This document shows, in pieces, positions 46,871-60,069 of a DNA stretch of 64,000 bases. Both the position numbers and the translations under genes were made by a program. The notes beneath the pieces are model-generated. The model had not been told where the DNA came from. It did not search any database and saw nothing but the letters and a program-made list of their open reading frames with translations. The stretch's first letter is position 1; every line of letters begins with the position of its first letter. This DNA comes from Heterocephalus glaber (lineage: Eukaryota > Chordata > Mammalia > Rodentia > Bathyergidae). Location of the stretch: positions 1,179,433 through 1,243,432 of the forward strand of contig NW_004624805.1 of the NCBI RefSeq assembly GCF_000247695.1. Direction: 5' to 3'.

Positions 46871-46999
46871 AGGTCAGGCCCTCGGGCATCTCTCGTGGGC
46901 AGATGTCCTGGATACTAGCGTTTACTCTAAGCTGAGCACACTCTACCTCATGTTTCTACGCATTTGACATCTAGCTAAAGAAACCCCAGCAGGGATGTA

Positions 47000-49350
47000 G
47001 TTAAGTAACAGAAGTTCTGAATCCACACTCCAAGAAGCAGAGAAAGAGGAACTCTAGGTGCACCTTAACCTGGCTGGGAGTGAAGTGTGTTCAGCAACGT
47101 GGTCCTGTGCCACACACATCCCTGCAGCCTGACCACATGTCCATCCTGAGCTAACCCATTCTCTCTCTGGGTGCAATCATCGGCTCTCACTGCACACGTC
47201 AAAGCTCTGGGCTTTCGCCCCCCCCCCCCCATAAGGTTGCACCAGAGCTCCTGGGCACACCAAAATCCCAATTACAAAACGGCATTGGGGAGCACTTGGA
47301 TTGCCAAAATAAGCTCTTAGGGTGGCCACTGCGATTTACTGGTATTAGACAAATATCAACTTCATGGCTAGAACTGGGCCAGTAAAGTCACGGCTGCTCT
47401 ATCTGCTGTGATCGCCACTAACCCCATGTAGAGCAGTGGAAATGTGGCCTGTCTGCATGGATTGACATGTTTGGTAAGCATGAAAAACGTGCTAAATTTT
47501 GAAGTCTTAGTATAAAAAATCCTTAGTAATTATTATCCTCGTCACAGTATGAAATCATAACGTACTGGGGTTACTTTTCCCCACACTTTGTTCTCATGCT
47601 GGCATTCCGAGTACGCTGTGAGGAGACCGTGCCCTATTTCCTGACCTAGGAAATCTCCTAGAATCCTATCTGTTGCACAGCCTTGAGCTAGAGAGCGTTC
47701 ACTTTCTCACTTCCCACATCACCTGGGCTTCCTTTCCTGTGTTTCCACTGTCCCCTGGTTGCTCCAGGAAGCCTTGCCTCAGTGCACTGTCAGTGTGGCC
47801 CCACCACAACCCCCAGGCTCCTCCCTGGCTGCGATACCCACCAGGCGGCCCCTAGGGCCGGGCATGGAGCCAGAGCCCTGGCCACACTCACACGCCCCTT
47901 CCCTACCGTCCACGCCCTCTGTGTGGCTCTTGTCCCTCCCTCCCCTGTCATCCACACAGAGCCAACCTCTGGCCGATTTCTCACCCTGTCTGCTCGATGA
48001 GCCTCTGGCCTCTGCAGCTCCCTCCCTGCAGCAGCTCAAGTCCTCGTCAGCCGAGCAGTTTCTTAGGCACAGACTTGATAGTGCTTCTCTAGCTGCTTCC
48101 ACCGCACACAGAAGCGAAATTCCTCCCTGGTGTGGCATTCAAGGCCCTTTATGCTCAGGAATGTTGTGCTCTTGCATGTGTGTGTCACCATAACACCCTG
48201 GTGTCCTGTCCTGTGCCTTCAGCCACCTAAGTCCTGGGCTCGACTCAAGGACAGACTTGCGATCTCAGGCTCATCCCACATGGGAAGCAAATTTGGCAGA
48301 TGTGGAGGCTGAACTCCGTTCACTGTCGGAGGAGCCCTGCATTCACGATGTGTAGAAAGCCGGTGGGGTGTCCAGGTATGGTGCAAAGGACCAGCCGGCC
48401 CTCCCTGGCTGCAGCCAGAGAGGCAGGATTTGCTGCCGCCAATGCTGCCTGGGCCTGGGGCAATGGGCCGATGACCCCTTTGCCAGGTTATGGTCACTGC
48501 TCTCAGTTTGTGAGTTAGGTGGCATCTTTCCCATTTTAAACCTGAAGGGAAAAGGAGGTCGCTTGCCTGGTGCCTCGGAGGCAGGAAAAGATGGGAAGCC
48601 TTCGCTGGCTGCCGGCCCCCACACCCACCATCCAAATGCCCCAGCGGTGCTCGGAATCCATGATGAGGGGCCAGGGTCCAATTCCTAAGGAAGACGGTGG
48701 CAAGAGGCAGCGAGCCCTGGGCTCCACATGGGCCGTGCAGAGGCTTGGTCGGGCCCCGCCCTGGTCTGGGGGGCGCGGAGGAACCGCAGCTGGTCTGGCG
48801 ATGGGCTTCCCTCAGGGCAGCGGGCGTCTGCAACCTGGCCTCGGTGGCCGTCTGCAAGTTGGCTGTGGCTCCCAGACCTGACCCCAGGCTCTGCAGGTAG
48901 GGAGGCGCCAGCGGAAGGCCTACTCCTCTGCTCCGCCTCACTGGCCGGAGTTCCTGACGGAGTCTGGCCGGGTAAAGAGGAGGAAGCTGCCTCTCCCTCT
49001 CCGTGGAGCAGCCGGGGAGGTGGGCAGGCTGCAGGCTGTGCTCTAGGAACTCCCGGAGTCCAGGGAGCATCGCAGTCCCCAAAGTGTTTTCCAAGCGGAG
49101 TTGTGTGTAAAGTTACCGATTTGCTAAAATGCTTCACGTGACTTACTTCAGGTACATGAAAGCATATAGACCGCATAGGCGTCCCTCAGCGTAAATAAGA
49201 CATGGCTGAGGGAGCAGGAGGCCGTAGGGCCTCTCCACTACACTTCCTGTCGCCTCCGGAGGTGACACTATCCTGAATCAGGTAGTTATCGTCTCTTACC
49301 TTTACTTATTTTTTATTACCAGTGGTTATAATGAAAATAAACAATATTAC
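47000..49350. other. G+C-leaning stretch without supported genes
   Basis: It includes the longest frame in the window (291 codons, minus strand, 48219-49094), which is G+C-rich, overlaps frames on the other strand and has no splice or start support. CpG is moderately raised at 48700-48990 but falls short of a clear island. A C run lies at 47218-47230. Confidence 0.4.
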
Positions 49351-49359
49351 AAATACATA

Positions 49360-49750
49360 TATGCATTTTTAGTGCATTTAAGAATGGTATTCAATTGTAT
49401 GCCTCTTCTGCAACTTGTTCATCTCACCTGGTGGTTTCTGTATGAGTCATCAACACGGATGCGTAACGCAGAGTTGTGTTTCACTCATTTCCCTGCTGAA
49501 CATGACTCCTGAGGATGGCGTTGGTTGACTGTACCACAGATCACGTGCCCGTTCTCTTGCGGGGACATTTGTACTTCACAAAGGCGTTACAAACAATGCT
49601 GAGGGAGCTCGGGGACAGACATCTCCAGCGCCTGCACCTGGGGCCGGGAACCGCTGGGCTGCGCTGTCTGAGCATCCGGACCCTTAGCAAGTTGCTTTCC
49701 AAAGACGGCGACCGCTAACTCATGCTGCATTTCCCCAGAGTCCACTTCTG
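49360..49750 (-). mobile_element. Old L1 3' end (antisense), diverged
   Basis: 'cttcacaaaggcgttacaaa', 'aacaatgctgagggagctcg' and 'ttagcaagttgctttcca' resemble the antisense order of old L1 3' regions ('tgctgcagtgaacat...attgccaaattgcc'). Divergence is high, so the call is tentative. Confidence 0.4.
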
Positions 49751-49759
49751 TTTCGCTAG

Positions 49760-52500
49760 GTTCTGAGCGTGCGTAGTATGCTTTTCATCAGTGAAAGATG
49801 ATGTCAAACAGAAGGGTGTAAATATCTCTGTCTGCACACAGCACATTTATTGCACTTGTGTTATTGTGTTCTGAAATCGAACACAAAGACAGAAATGTGA
49901 TGACTTCCCTCGAAAACCCCCGTCCATTGTCCACTCTCACTCTTCTCTAACAGTAACTTCCGCCGCCTCCTCCTGCACCTCAGAGTCCTCCCCATGTGCC
50001 CGACTTTGTACAGGGTGCCGACCAGCAGGTACTTGATTTTATTTCTGTACATAAAACTCATGAAATGTAAGGGAGCCTGCTGGACTCTGACTAGACCCGA
50101 GCCCAGATCCCTGAGGGTGTCCAGGAGGGAGAATCTCCACTTGGTGAGGACTACAGCTGCTTCTTAGCGTTCTAAGTCTTCTGTCTGGAGACCCAGCTTC
50201 CTCAGGGATGGCTCGCAATTTATCGTCACCCTGCTGTGCTCGGTGCAGAGTACTCATACTAGTCCTGTCTCTCAGAGGCGTGTTCAGGAACTCATATGGC
50301 ACATTTTCAACACGGTAATCTTACAAACACAAGAGCATGAGGGGCATGGGGCTGGGCGGATGGCCACTTCCTTCATAGTTGAGTACCAGCTTGCAACTGC
50401 TCTGTGGAACATATTTCTTTCAGACTGATGAGGAAAGGCAAGAGCTTTACTTAATAACCAGGTTGTGCCTCCACCAGATGCAGGCCAAGGGTGTCACCCT
50501 CCATTCAGGTCTTGCAGATGCTTCGCAGGAAAAGCAGTTGTGATGCCTTGGCTGCTCCACATCACATGGAGACAGACACAGCGTGCTCACAGGAGCCCAC
50601 CCAGGCGCCAGAGGCTCCTCATGCTGAGAGCAGCACTTTCATACCCTCCCCAGGTGCAGTCAGTGCTGGGATTTGAATTTTGTTGCTTTTATGTATTTCA
50701 GTATTTAAAATTTTATTTGACTTTACACTCACCTAAGAACGCTAAACACAAGGAGATTATATATCTGGTGATTACACATATTTTAGGAACCAGATTTAAG
50801 ACAAAAATAAGTTAAGGGGCCTTGGAGGCCTTGTAACTGGTTGTCTTTGAAGGGAGTCACCCCTTCCTGAAGTGAGGCCTGACCTCTAGGGACAGCTGAG
50901 ATCCAGCATTACTTAGTCTTCAGCAGATTCTAGCATATCAATAGAGCCAGGGCCAGGACTTCACAGCAGTCTCTCTTCGTGCTGCTCCAAGGCCCAGCTC
51001 TGCTCTGGGCCCTGGGGGAGCCCTGCAGCATCACGGCAGGAGCTGGAGTTTGGAAAGGACAAGCTGAGGCAGAGTCTCCCATAAGTTATTTCTGCCTTTG
51101 CACCAAGGTGGAATCGTCCCTCAAACAAGGGGCCTGGGAGCTTGCTGTTTTTCTAGAATAGAGCAAAGAGCAAATTAGGGGAAAATGAATTAAACATCTC
51201 CAAAAATTAAGCTTACAACATTTCCGAGAACTGGACCCTGGAGATGGGAGGGAGGGGGCAGAACGGCTGCTCTCCTCGCCCGGGCTTTGCTCTGCCCACC
51301 CAGCCTTCCACTCTCTGCCGCAGACAGGCTGGCTGGCGAGCTCTGGGCTCAGAAGGTGCCGCTAGGTGGGAATCGCCACAGTTCCTCAGCGCGCGAGAAA
51401 TCCAGTCCTTAGGATGGTAAATGAGATTCCAAACTGAGATCTGCCAGGAGAAGCCCACATCTGCAGACCTCTGGGTCTTTCCATGAATGAGTGTGAGAGA
51501 GGTAACCTGCCGTAGTGGAGTAATTTCTAAAAGTGCTGATGTATTTTCACCGTGTTTCATTAGCTAACACTTACTGGAAATGTGCGGTTTGGGGCTCCTG
51601 GTGGTGAGCCCGTTTCCTAGGAAACCACTGTGATGCAGGAGGCAGACTCTCTGACAAGGGGAGGAGGAGAGAGGCGTAGGAAAGTGTCTGTGTGGGGAAA
51701 GGGAAAGACGAGTCACTAGCTGAGCCCTGGGTCTTTAATTAATAAAGAAAATACCCTATTCTGAGTGAAATCTTTTGGAACTGCTGATGAGGCAGAGGCA
51801 GGGGGAGGTGGGAAAATACAAAGAGGCACAGGGGCTGGACTGGAGCACAACTGAGGACTTTCAGCCCCATTGATATGCAGAAATTAAGTGATAATAGCAT
51901 CATCTCCATCTCAGCTTTGCAGCGGAAGTGAGGATGACAGTTTAACTGCTCTGAGAATGGAGGGGAAGCTCATCCTCCCCATCTTAAGTCGCAGCTTTGA
52001 TTTGTTCTGCCGACAGTGCACGCTCTGTCCAGGCTCCATCATCTGGTTCTGACCCACAGCTGCACGTGGAAGCCTGGGACAGACAGCGGCTGGGACGGGG
52101 ATGTCACCCAGGAGCCCAGAGCACATCCTTCAGCTGCCTGGTGTGACTCCGCCCATCACAGCCCTGTTTCCCCCTCCTGGGGTGCGGAAAGGGGTGTCGA
52201 TGGGCTAAGTGGAACCAACTACATATTTAACGTGATGGGGAGAATTATCAAGCGACATTTCTCCATGCTTGTAATATAACTAATATTTAAGTGCACTGTT
52301 ACTGGACATACCTTGTTGCTGGATGGACTTGTGCTTTAGTGTTCATTTGAAGCATGTGTACTTCCAAGACATGAGTATTTGGTGCAGGCCAAGGGTCCTG
52401 AAAGTGTGGCTTTGAACCCTGAACAGTATAGCCCAGGGAGTTTTAAGGGTTTGGGCTTTGGTGTGCTCATGATATTTATGTGGTCCGGGAAGCATCTTTT
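49760..52500. other. Stretch without recognised genes
   Basis: No paired splice signals or named repeats were found. Confidence 0.4.
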
Positions 52501-52506
52501 CTGGGG

Positions 52507-52686
52507 GCTGAGGGTGTGCTAGGGACTGAATGCAGAGAGTGCTGTGTTACATTCCCAGCCCATTTCAAAATTTTATTTCAGGACAAGGCTCAGTAAGTTG
52601 CTGAACCTGGCCTTGAACTTGCAATCCTTCTGACTCAGTCTCCTGAGTAGCTTGAATTACAGACATGTCCCACCACACCGGTCCTA
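52507..52686 (-). mobile_element. B1-ID composite SINE (diverged)
   Basis: A degraded antisense ID part (52507-52562) is followed by an antisense B1 part ('caggacaaggctcagtaag', 'cctggccttgaacttgcaa', 'gactcagtctcctgagta'). Confidence 0.75.
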
Positions 52687-53437
52687 GAAACATCCCTGAC
52701 AATATTTGTTGTCTCTGGGCTCTGGTGTGTGAATTAGATTATTTTTAGCAGCTATATAATCATGTATTAGAGCTCATTTGTAATTAAAAGCATGTGAGCA
52801 TTTGCGTGTGTCTGGTACATATGTGGGAACAAAAGCTTAGTGTATCCCTAACGCCTTGCGAATCACATTAGTGCTCTAAAGTTTTACCCTAAATTTTAAC
52901 GTTGTGTTCCTGTATCTATAGGTTCTCATAGAAATGAGGAACACTGTTTCTTTTTGAACAGTTCTTCAATCCCTGGGAGAAATCTTTTCTGTTTGTTCAT
53001 TGTCAGCAAAGCAAATTCTGGTTGAGACCTGAATTCCTGTGCTATTCTACCCTGCTGCAAGATGGAATGGTGGTTTCTGTAAGAGAGGAAAACAACAGAC
53101 CCACCCTGCATGGCAGCTCTCTGGAGCTCACAGGCTGGAGGCTGAAGCAGGGCCGTGCAGCCACCTTCCTTCCCTCCAGCTCCGAGCTGTCTTGCAGGCT
53201 CCAGGGCAGCAGCAGTGACAATGCACAGCACCGCTAGTGGCAGTGTCTCTGGGCCTCCTGGCAGACAGTGCACCAACAGCACAGCCCGCCACGCACAGGG
53301 CAGCCCTCTGCAGGGGAAGGTGACAGCCAGTGATTAGCCTGTGCCCCAGGCGGAGACCTGAGTGTTGCTAGAATTAAATCACCCTCACTCACGCTCCTGG
53401 AGGTGTGAATTATTTTGATCAGCCTTTCCCTGACAGA

Positions 53438-53522
53438 CAAGGAAACTGAGGCACAGAAACAGTAAGCAGCTGCTCTACAATTACGCAGTGGACAGAAAGG
53501 TCATGATTTGAACCCAGACATA
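53438..53522 (+). mobile_element. MIR fragment
   Basis: 'aaggaaactgaggcacagaa' and 'tcatgatttgaacccagaca' are the MIR 3' part in the plus direction. Confidence 0.75.
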
Positions 53523-53731
53523 CAGGGCCGGGCCCACAGGTTTAGTGAGTGCCTGCAGGGTCTCCAGACTGCAGCTCCTGTTAGGGGTCAGTGGCTGAGC
53601 CCACTGATCCCCCCTTAGGAATGCACAGCATCAGGGGTGGCTCTGGACTCTGCCTCCCTACCTGACCGTCAGCCCTTCATCTGATTTGGTAAGCTCTTCT
53701 TCCACTGCAGGTTGGTATGAGGAAATGGAAT

Positions 53732-53734
53732 TGT

Positions 53735-53768
<34 letters not shown>

Positions 53769-53769
53769 T
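53732..53769. repeat. (GT)n microsatellite
   Basis: A GT run with one TA interruption. Confidence 0.97.
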
Positions 53770-53888
53770 CCAAAAGGTTGTATGTCCTAGGCCTCCAAAA
53801 TCTTTAAAATCAGACCTTCCTCTGCAGCATTTATTTATTTCTTGTTTATTCTTTCCATCCAAAAAGGAGTTACAGTAACTTATAATAA

Positions 53889-53992
53889 AGGCATGCTCTC
53901 AGCACTTGAGAGGCTGAAACAGGAGGATTGCTGTGAGTTTGAGGCCAGCCTGGGCTACATAGTGACAGCCTGTCTCAAAAAAAAAAAAAAAG
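53889..53992 (+). mobile_element. B1-type SINE
   Basis: 'gcatgctctcagcacttga', 'gaggctgaaacaggagga', 'gaggccagcctgggctac' and 'ctgtctcaaaaaaaaaa' follow the B1 order, with a clear A tail. Confidence 0.9.
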
Positions 53993-53999
53993 ACATGCA

Positions 54000-54675
54000 T
54001 ACCTATGCTTATTAAAACAAAAATAGAAAATTGCAAATGTGAAAGGAAATGAAGCAAATAGATGATTATGTATTTACTGTAATTAAGCGTTACATTTCCT
54101 TATTATTCTGTCATCTGCCTCACCTGATTATGCACAACTGCATTTCCTTCTTCACCCATCAATTGACTCGAGTGCCTGCCAAGCGCCACGAAACCTCCGA
54201 GGGTCCAAGGTGGTAAAGGTATCGTCGTCCCTGTCACCGAAGAGCTAACATCTATCCTGGAGAAAAGTTTGACGTGTGGGCCAATACCAGCAAAGGAGGC
54301 TGCGCGGAGCTCTGCTGCATGATCAGGTCACTACTGCTCCAACTGCGCTTCTGAGGGCAAGCGGGCGTCTGGGAGCGCCGGGCCGACTTCCGGGCTCTCC
54401 ACCATGCCAGCGCCTCGTTGTCTGGTCACACTGCCAGGACCGGGCCATCGCTGCAGGAGGAACCGGAAGCTGCTCAGAATGCTGGATCCTGTGTTGTACC
54501 ACACTGTGCTGTCGCCCCTCCTACCCGGCCACCAGTTTCCGAACTCAGACGTGAGGAAGGAACGGCCACGTGGAATATCTTCCACAGCAAGAAGGAATTG
54601 TTTCCTCTCTCCACATTTCTGTCCCATAATCTGGCTGCTGCGCTCAGCACAGTGGAGGAATGCAGACAAATATTG
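54000..54675. other. Stretch without supported genes
   Basis: A G+C-leaning patch at 54280-54560 contains overlapping frames on both strands but no splice signals. It has a handful of CpGs. Confidence 0.4.
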
Positions 54676-54679
54676 GCGC

Positions 54680-54775
54680 TACTCTTTACTGACAACTTAC
54701 TATGAGCTGCTTTAAAGCAGTCATAAGTATCAAGTCTGAATCCCTATAATAATGCTGTAAAGTAGCTCCGCAATT
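54680..54775 (+). mobile_element. MIR fragment
   Basis: 'tactgacaacttactatgag' and 'atccctataataatgctgta' fit the MIR core in the plus direction. Confidence 0.55.
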
Positions 54776-54785
54776 TTTTGGTCAT

Positions 54786-54823
54786 TTGTTTGTTTGTTTG
54801 TTTTGTTTATTTGTTTGTTTCTT
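54786..54823. repeat. (GTTT)n short tandem repeat
   Basis: GTTT units; this is the T-rich tail (sense: A-rich) of the adjacent SINE. Confidence 0.9.
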
Positions 54824-55008
54824 TGCAGTACTAGGGATTGAACCCAGGGCTTCATACTGAGCTACATCCCCAACCCTTTTTAGAAATGTGTATTTTTAGA
54901 CAAGGTCTTCTCACTAAATCACTAAGTTGTCATGGTTGGGCTTGAACACCAGATCCTTCTGCCTCAGCCTCAGAGTGCTGGCATTATGTCCTGCCATGCC
55001 CAGCTGTG
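54824..55008 (-). mobile_element. B1-ID composite SINE
   Basis: An antisense ID part ('agtactagggattgaaccc' to 'gagctacatccccaacccttt') and an antisense B1 part ('agacaaggtcttctcact' to 'ctgcctcagcctcagagtg'). Here the ID part lacks the middle of the element. Confidence 0.85.
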
Positions 55009-55009
55009 G

Positions 55010-56750
55010 ATGACCATCTTCAAGAGCAGTACTCCGAGCTGGGCTGAAACACGGACTGTCCCAGTGACTGATACATAGAACTCATGCTTTAAATCCATGA
55101 ATATTTTCAGTGTAGATTATCTCGATGCAGAGGAGAGTGATATGTTTGATCAGAAGGAGGTTAACTGAGTCACTCAGTAAACCAGAGATAGAGCTATGAT
55201 TCCACTTCTCATTTCCGGTGGCTTTCTTGCTTCCGTAGCAGTTCTCCCGGTTGTTACCTTCCTTGCTGGTTTTCCTGGATGCCTTCTCTGCCTTCCTTCT
55301 TGTGCCTGTCTGTCTTTGATCTGACTCACTCTCTGTTTCTCTGTGAGTTTATATCTATTCATAGCTAGTCTCCAAGTCACTCAGAAATGAACTTGCAATG
55401 ACCTTGAGGCCTTTTTCACTGGGCCCAGAGTCTCATCAGCCACCAGCCGCTCCCCCAGGCCTCAGTCACTTGGCTGCTAAGGCCCTCAGGTCTAAGTGTT
55501 TCTTTCCCACCTTCAGCCAGACCCAGTCCCTTCCACCCCCAGCTTTCCTTGGCCTCAGGGCCTTCTGCAGGCCCAGCATCTCCTCCCAGTCAGCATTACC
55601 CTCCCCAGACCCAGCCTCCTGTGAAGCAATGAGGATCCTTCCTGTCTGTCCGTCCGAAGCTTCCCTCTGTGCCCGCCTGCCGCTGACTCACAGATGGCAC
55701 CCGGGTCGGGGCCGCCCATGAGCATGCTGTCCTGAAAGTCCCCTTGTGAGGGATCCAGGCTGCACTGAGATAGTGACCAGACATCTGGTAAGGCCACCGA
55801 CAGTGGACAGAAAAAGCCAGCTGAGATACATTTATTGCCAGTGGGTGGTTTAGACCATAACCCATTAGGGTTTTGTCATTTTTTATGTGTGGAATGAAAA
55901 CTGTATATGATGCAGAACAAAGGTAATTATCTGCATTGTTCTAAAGATTTGTCTGACCACACTGTAGAGAAGAAGGACCACGAGGACGACAACAACCAGG
56001 AAAAAGAAATATGAAAGAACTGGGTGCCAGGAGACTCTTGGCTTTACCTCCCCTCCTCCCATCAGATCCTCCAGGACACCGGACGGAGGCCCAGGTGACT
56101 GAGGGGATGGGATCAGCTGTGCCTCCCCAGCAACACTGATGCATTTGAACACGACCTCAAGGCAAAAGGAAAAAAAGAAATGCTAAGAAAGGATTTTGAA
56201 TATCAGCCAGCAACTGAACGGAAATTGAGGGCCCTCTACAGTCCCTTTCGCCATAGCCGTGGGACGGGGTCCCCATTCCTCTTGGGGGCCCCTCGCCCTG
56301 CTCACAGCGTAGGTTCAGCGACTCTCACCACAGAAAAGCACGTCGGAATTCGTCAGGGACGGGAACTGGCAGAGGTGTTACGAAGCGGAAGAAGCACACG
56401 TTTGAGAGGAGTGTGGCCAGAGAGGCACCACACTGGGGCTGGGCTATCAAAGTCCTGAAGGTGTCCTTCAGATAAAGTAGCTGAGGTTTTGCCTAAAACA
56501 GACTCTGAACCACTTGACTCTATTTCTCCATCTTGAAGCCAGTTGCTGCCCTTTACTTTATCAAATACATTAATATACGGATCTTTAAGGGATTCAAGTA
56601 AGATGGGCCTGGAAGAAAACAATCAAGCTTACAAATAAGGCTTACAAATAAGCCTAGGAAATGCAAAGAAGCCCAGGGAGCAGAGATGCAGAGTAAAATT
56701 ACCAGGCCGTATTGAAATCTTATGCTTAATACTTCAAGGAGCCAGAATTT
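55010..56750. other. Stretch without recognised genes
   Basis: Overlapping frames at 55555-55865 and 55883-56152 lack splice support. Confidence 0.4.
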
Positions 56751-56754
56751 ATTT

Positions 56755-57010
56755 TCTATCGCAGCTGTGCCGTTTTACATTCCCACCACAGGTACCGAGG
56801 TATTTCGATTCTCCCCATTCCTGCCAATCTGTTATTTTCTGTTTTGTTTTTAATCATAGCCTTCCTGATGGGTGTGAGGGAGCATCTCCTTGGCTTTCAT
56901 TTGTATTCCCTACTGATTAGTTGTTAAACATCTTTTTTGATGTTCCTTGGCCACTTGGACATCTCCCTTGGAAAAATGTTTGTTCAAGTCATTTGCCCAT
57001 TTTTAATTGG
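56755..57010 (-). mobile_element. LINE-1 fragment (antisense)
   Basis: 'gccgttttacattcccacca', 'tgatgggtgtgagggagcat', 'tggctttcatttgtattccc' and 'gtcatttgcccatttttaat' match the antisense order of the L1 ORF2 3' end. It is a short fragment with no reading frame. Confidence 0.85.
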
Positions 57011-57109
57011 GCTCCATTTTTATTACATATACACTGCCAGATGTAGTGAGAAGATTCAAGCTCAGATCCAGTTTAGGACACTTGGGTTTTAATTCTGTCT
57101 GTTCACATC

Positions 57110-57200
57110 TATCTTTACCTATCTGGGCTCAGTTTCTCTCACTGGTGAATGGCAACATTAGATTAACATTCTCAAGGTCTCTTCTAAGTGATGAAGTCCT
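57110..57200 (-). mobile_element. MIR-like fragment (antisense)
   Basis: 'atctgggctcagtttctctc' then 'ctggtgaatggcaacatta' resembles the antisense MIR order. Weak. Confidence 0.4.
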
Positions 57201-57209
57201 AGACGCTAG

Positions 57210-58075
57210 GAAAGACTCAAACCTCAACTTTGGAATGTGTATTGTATGCCAACTCTTCAAATCCGTGTCCCAGGGTTGGATTTCCAGTTAAGAATACAGA
57301 GCTCTGGGCTTCTGTTTCTCTTAATTCTCGTAGGTGTTTGATGGATTTCGACAGTATTTATACTCTCAGAAGCAGCCACCAGGAGATTACACCTTCTGAA
57401 GGGTCAGCGTTTTACTCAGTTAGATTTTCTGTTTAAATTGCTTGACAGTTTCCCTTAATAGCAGAACTGTATGCTTTGCTTAGAAACGCTGTGCTCAACA
57501 ATTTGAAGAACATCGCCAGGCCATGCGTATAAATGATGCATACGTCTTAAGTAACTTTAGTGCGTGACTGAGAGGAAGCATAGCAAGGGGTTAAGGAAGA
57601 GAAAGCCAGGACTTTCCAGTTTTAAAAAAATACTCTCCTATTTGTAGCATCCTTGTTAAAAAAAAATGTTTTTCCATTCCTTATAATGTCTCCATCTGTA
57701 ATAGAACTTTGCCATGTATTACAGATCCCATTAAAAAGCAGTCACCCATTATGACAAGAAAGTCTGTGACAGCAAATCTTGCCCATTGGTGGCTGAGTCC
57801 CTGCTGTCCTTGGGCAGGTCTGGGCCTTCACCTGCTGTTTCTTTCTGGTCCAGGCTTCCTGAGAATCACATCCCAAGCCAGACCTCAGTGCCCTGGGCTC
57901 TGCCTTTCTCTGGGAGGGGTGATGGCTAATTCCTGATTTCCCTGAGAAGCTCAGACCTTGATCTATAGCAAACGGGGGACAGAGGATGTTGAGTGGAGCC
58001 ATAGTATCAGGGACAAGGGTTGGTGTCAGGCTTCAGAGGATAAGAGATGTATAAAATTCAACATCTCAGATCTTC
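57210..58075. other. Stretch without recognised genes
   Basis: No exon or named repeat was recognised. Confidence 0.4.
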
Positions 58076-58079
58076 AACG

Positions 58080-58195
58080 CCCAAGTGATAAGGATTACAA
58101 TAATCCCTGCTGCAATAGGTTATACTGAGTACTAAATTATATGCACAGAGCACTCAGGTTAGTTCCTGACATATGGCAGATACCTGAATTTTGTT
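58080..58195 (-). mobile_element. MIR fragment (antisense)
   Basis: 'gattacaataatccctgctg' and 'cacagagcactcaggttag', then 'cctgacatatggcagatacc' follow the antisense MIR order. Confidence 0.55.
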
Positions 58196-58199
58196 TAAA

Positions 58200-59955
58200 A
58201 TGTATTTATCTTGTTCTATCCTGCAGCCCTGGATTTAGGTATCCTTCAAAATAAACAGACATACAATTTAGCATGAATAGTATGGAGGAAAAACAATGTA
58301 TTTGTTAAAAGCTATCATTCAGTGATATTGATTTTGGTTGTTTCATAGAATGTAAACATATTCACAGAGTAAACAAAAAGAATTACAATATATGTAGGAA
58401 AACATGATATAATATATCAAAGGTTTCCAGAAGGAGAATTGAACCAACTCTACCGGACAGGAAGCTTAGAGTCACAGTACCTCTTGTAAAACACATGGAT
58501 TTGATAAAATGTATTAGTTTCCATGGTCAAGAGGGATAAAAATATTATTTATCTCTGACTTCAACAATCTTTGCTCTGGATCATTTAAGAAACAAACTGA
58601 TTTTCTTAAAATACTATTTATTTGATAGCCATTATACCCTGACTTCCTGGCATAATTACAGCCACTTTTGACTACCAAATTCCCAACAACCATTGGCTTT
58701 GTTTGCTTATGTCTTCCTGTTTCAGCTGTTTCTGTGTACTAACAATACCAACAAAAGTGATCATAAAAATGTTAACAAAAATTAGGGCACAGATGCTGGT
58801 TGTTAGAATGGAAAATATTCATGTAATTGGAGATGGATCTTGGAGATTTCTAGTCATTTTAGACCACGTGGTATTTCAGAGGTCTCAGGGAAAGGGCAGG
58901 GGAGGGTTGTCCAGGTTATGGGAACAAAGCCTTAATGGGGCTCAGAAACAGTGATTATCTCCAGACCAGTGGGAAAGTGTTCCAGTACTTTAACCTCTGA
59001 CTAGCTGAGTGCCTTTGTTGCCAGTATATAATTAAATTTATTCTATTAGTTCTTTGTTCCAGCTGCAATCAAAAGATAATAATGTTTAACTTATTTATTT
59101 TGTTGCCATTGCCACCAAACCATTACTATATAACTAGAAATAGATCATTATCTTGGGAGGAAGAAGAGTCAAGGCTGCATACGCTTTCCCACTGGACATA
59201 GTTGGATTCAGTCACTTCCTTCTGCCGACATATTGCGGAGCCCCTCAGAGGAAAGGCCAGTCTTGGTCACCTTGTGTTTGCAACATCTGGCTCTGGGCTG
59301 AGCACACTGACAGTGACTGATACATATTTGTGAATGATTGGGGAAGCCTATTATGGATTCTTTCAGGGTCCAGAACTCGTCAAAAACACAATTACCCACT
59401 TTCCATTCCCTTCAGGTGAACGTTACTAATCTTTTGGCTCCACAGCTGTCCTGCTCAGATGCTCGGTGGCCTTTGTCCCTAACATGTCTTTCTGTTGTGG
59501 ACGGCATGCACAGGCTTGCATTCTGGCAGGGCGTGTGCAGAGCAGCTCTGTTCAAAGTATTCTGGCATGTCTGGCCCCAAAGTGCTCCCTACGGAAAAAC
59601 ACCTGGGGCTTAAATCACCCCATCTCATGAAAGCAAAAGAAAGAGGAAAAGGAAAGCAGGAGGAGTGAAAACGTGTTCAGACAGAATTAAAATCAGAGCA
59701 TTGAGATGGAAGGAAGCAGACATCCCTGCATATTCAGAGGTGGAAAATTCTGTATGCAACTGATGCCTAGTGAAAGGAGACAGGACCAAGGGTAGGGCTC
59801 AGAAGAGAGAGATCCACACACGAGGAAGCTGGGGAAGGGAGCCCCCACCCCGGTGTTCATATTCAAGGAGAACAGGCTTCCTGGGGCTCTGTGGCGTGAA
59901 TTTTCATCATCCTTCTCCACTTGTCTCTATTCAGCTTCAATCACTTCACTCATAT
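58200..59955. other. Stretch without recognised genes
   Basis: A/T-rich to 59.1 kb, then mixed. No paired splice signals. Confidence 0.4.
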
Positions 59956-59971
59956 TAGGCAAACAGTTTCT

Positions 59972-60065
59972 GTTTGTTTGTTTGTTTGTCCATATCGGGG
60001 ATCAAACTCGGGACCTTGGGCTTGCGAGGCAGGCGGCAAAACCACTGAGCTAAATCCCTGGCCCT
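59972..60065 (-). mobile_element. ID-type SINE with target-site duplication
   Basis: The antisense copy with a (GTTT)n tail, 'ggatcaaactcgggacct', 'gggcttgcgaggcaggcgg' and 'gagctaaatccctggccc' is flanked by a 12-base direct repeat 'caaacagtttct' at 59960-59971 and 60066-60077. Confidence 0.93.
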
Positions 60066-60069
60066 CAAA

